A DNA stretch of 64,000 nt from Ischnura elegans (Eukaryota > Arthropoda > Insecta > Odonata > Coenagrionidae): NCBI RefSeq assembly GCF_921293095.1, contig NC_060252.1, positions 42,904,881 through 42,968,880 of the forward strand. Reading direction: 5' to 3'. Every line of letters begins with the position of its first letter. Position 1 is the stretch's first letter. Of the stretch, positions 62,398 through 64,000 are shown in pieces. Both the position numbers and the translations under genes were made by a program. The notes below the pieces were generated by a model that was not told the origin of the DNA, did no database searches, and saw only the letters and a program-made list of their open reading frames with translations.

Positions 62398-63520
62398 CAA
62401 TAATTTATGCTAAAACGGTCTTAGGTATAAGTGCTCAGCAAAGTACTAATTATACGAATTGCTCAACTAATTCATTTGATTGTACGAGTAAAATCTACCC
62501 TACCTCACAAAAACAAAATCCTTGGCCTTTCAATCACAGATTATTTGGGACTGAAGGGCAAAAGGTAAAACTCTGTATGGGGATATTCAGCACCTAAATC
62601 TAATCTAACGTCTAATCAAACCGATACACATATCTTACAAATTGCGAATGAAAAGAAGGTTGTTAACAATAGATTGGAATCAGGGAATAATTTATGCTAA
62701 AACGGTCTTAGGTCAAATCGTAAAAGCCACACACCTACCTCCCACACAAAAACAAAATCCTAGAGCTTTGAAGCATAGAGTATTTGGGACATTAATGTAA
62801 AAGGTTCAAATCTGTAAGTCAATCTGAAACACCCTTATCCAATCTTACATCTAATTAAACCTTGAAAGATATATTAACATTTACAAATGAAAAGAAGGTC
62901 GTTTACAATAGATTTTTACACAAAAACAACAACAAAGTACACATAACCCCATAAGGCAATAGAAGTTATCACAAAAAATCAAATAATAGGATTCTTTAAA
63001 CGTAGTATCAAGAAAATACAACGTGACCAACCATTATTAACGTTCTACATTGATTTAATTTCCGTATTTACCGCCCTACGACAATGAGGTGATAAAATTT
63101 GTCCATAACAATAATTTATGCTAAAATGGCACTAGGTATATGAGGTTGAGGAGAATTTATTCGCTAGCAAAAAGCAATCTACCACACAAAAACTAAAATC
63201 ATTAAACTTTTAAGCACAGGGTATTTTGGAAATTGAGTAAAAGTACCAAATCCATATGATAATTTGCAACATCCTAATCTAATCTAGCAACTAAAAAAAA
63301 CGTAAGAAACATCTTACATATTGAAACTGAAAAGATGGTTGTTAGGAATAGATTGCTGCCTCTTCATATTGTCTTTGTCAACCTTAAAATTCTGTTATTT
63401 AACGTTCCCTAACACAGAAAGATGGACTGAAAATGTATTTAATAAAATATATTTTAGCCTAAAACGTGAGTTTCATTCAAATACAAAGAGTAAAAGAATT
63501 TGAATTGGAATAATTTATAA
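62398..63520 (+). repeat. Three to four diverged copies of a direct repeat
   Basis: AATAATTTATGCTAAAA starts copies at 62399, 62686 and 63110, with a partial start (AATAATTTATAACC) at 63509. Each copy then has ACAAAAAC-AAAATC, AGCAYAGRGTATTT, AATCTAATCT and TGAAAAGAAGGTTGTTA in the same order. Steps of 287, 424 and 399 bp show indels. The short frames at 62358 and 63321 have no domain. Confidence 0.75.
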
Positions 63521-64000
63521 CCTCATTTGTTCGACCAAGTGTAACAAATCTATTAATAGTTAAAAATATTTATTATTTTTGTTCTGAATGCCGTCAACGT
63601 GGAATAACCACCTTCAAATTTCCGAGAGAATGCCAATAATAATAATTTTCTACGTCACTCGGTCATCTCATCCGGTATAGATTTCCTCCAGACGCTCCGA
63701 TGAAACCCTATTTCATCGAGGATTTCTGCACTTCCGAAGACGATGACGGGCCATTTCAATGAGACGAGGGAAGAGATATGGAAGAAAGCCTTTTGCTGCA
63801 GGCAATCTCGTGACACGCTGACTTCAATGGGGGAGGGGAGAATTCCGGAACGGAAAGGGGAGGGGAAGTCAGCTGAGGGATGAAGTTAAGAAAACTTCAA
63901 CTCGTATTCCACCAATCTCTTTACCCAAAAAGAAGGCTTCATAGCGAGCGTGTGATGCCTAGACCTGCACCTTACTGATAAGCCATGACTTAAGCATCAT
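63521..64000. other. Right end of window, nothing recognised
   Basis: There is a purine-rich stretch (63740-63900, GGGGAGGGGA type) and a moderately G+C-rich area with CATCGAGG and CCGAAGACGATGACGGG. No supported gene. Confidence 0.35.

Overview
The window reads as metazoan, probably arthropod, nuclear DNA dominated by repeats. It is AT-rich, has splice-consensus sites, and carries transposon families typical of animals (Helitron, a PIF/Harbinger-like element, hAT-like ends, a tRNA-derived SINE-like head). There is no sign of bacterial operons. I cannot name the species. Layout: 1 to about 14.64 kb is a satellite array; about 14.64-32.29 kb is a non-satellite island; about 32.29-59.89 kb is more of the same satellite in the same orientation; 59.89-64.0 kb is a non-satellite flank. 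The satellite is built from monomers of 315 bp. Each usually carries two dyads, TTCGATATATATCGAA and AATCGAA-NN-TTCGATT, about 150 and 165 bp apart. Monomers are grouped into modules, each with one diverged core block and a ladder of monomers. Measured between identical landmarks, modules are about 3816, 3816, 3506, 3504, 3187, 3187 and 2876 bp (class A) and about 3467, 4099 and 4080 bp (class B). These are about 12, 12, 11, 11, 10, 10, 9 and 11, 13, 13 monomers. Class A and B modules are mixed. Every clear module boundary falls at AACGAGT followed by a short hairpin (CGCTTGA-N5-TCAAGCG), and the right edge of the array falls within a few bases of the same site. The cores of the two classes hold, at the same distance from flanking anchors, a triloop hairpin whose stem is different in sequence but intact in both. 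They also share a nearly invariant block of about 34 bp. I see no protein-coding function in the satellite. The island contains one convincing protein gene: a minus-strand Helitron Rep-helicase at 16545-20989, with all Rep and Pif1 motifs intact. Its frame is open for 130 codons above the first available start and encodes two AT-hook-like motifs and six 15-residue repeats. A phase-matched splice pair (21220 / 20989) joins it to an upstream exon. The rest of the island holds a 3852-bp near-perfect tandem duplication (22241-26092, 26093-29944), a possible minus-strand first coding exon at 29963-29990, and a 586-bp tandem repeat with hAT-like ends. The right flank begins, 46 bp past the satellite edge, with a 648-bp PIF/Harbinger-like element (TAA target duplication, about 55-bp inverted ends, a Myb/SANT-like ORF). 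It continues with a 275-bp foldback and families of diverged direct repeats. The most unusual element of the window is the modular, hairpin-delimited satellite, not a protein-coding pathway.
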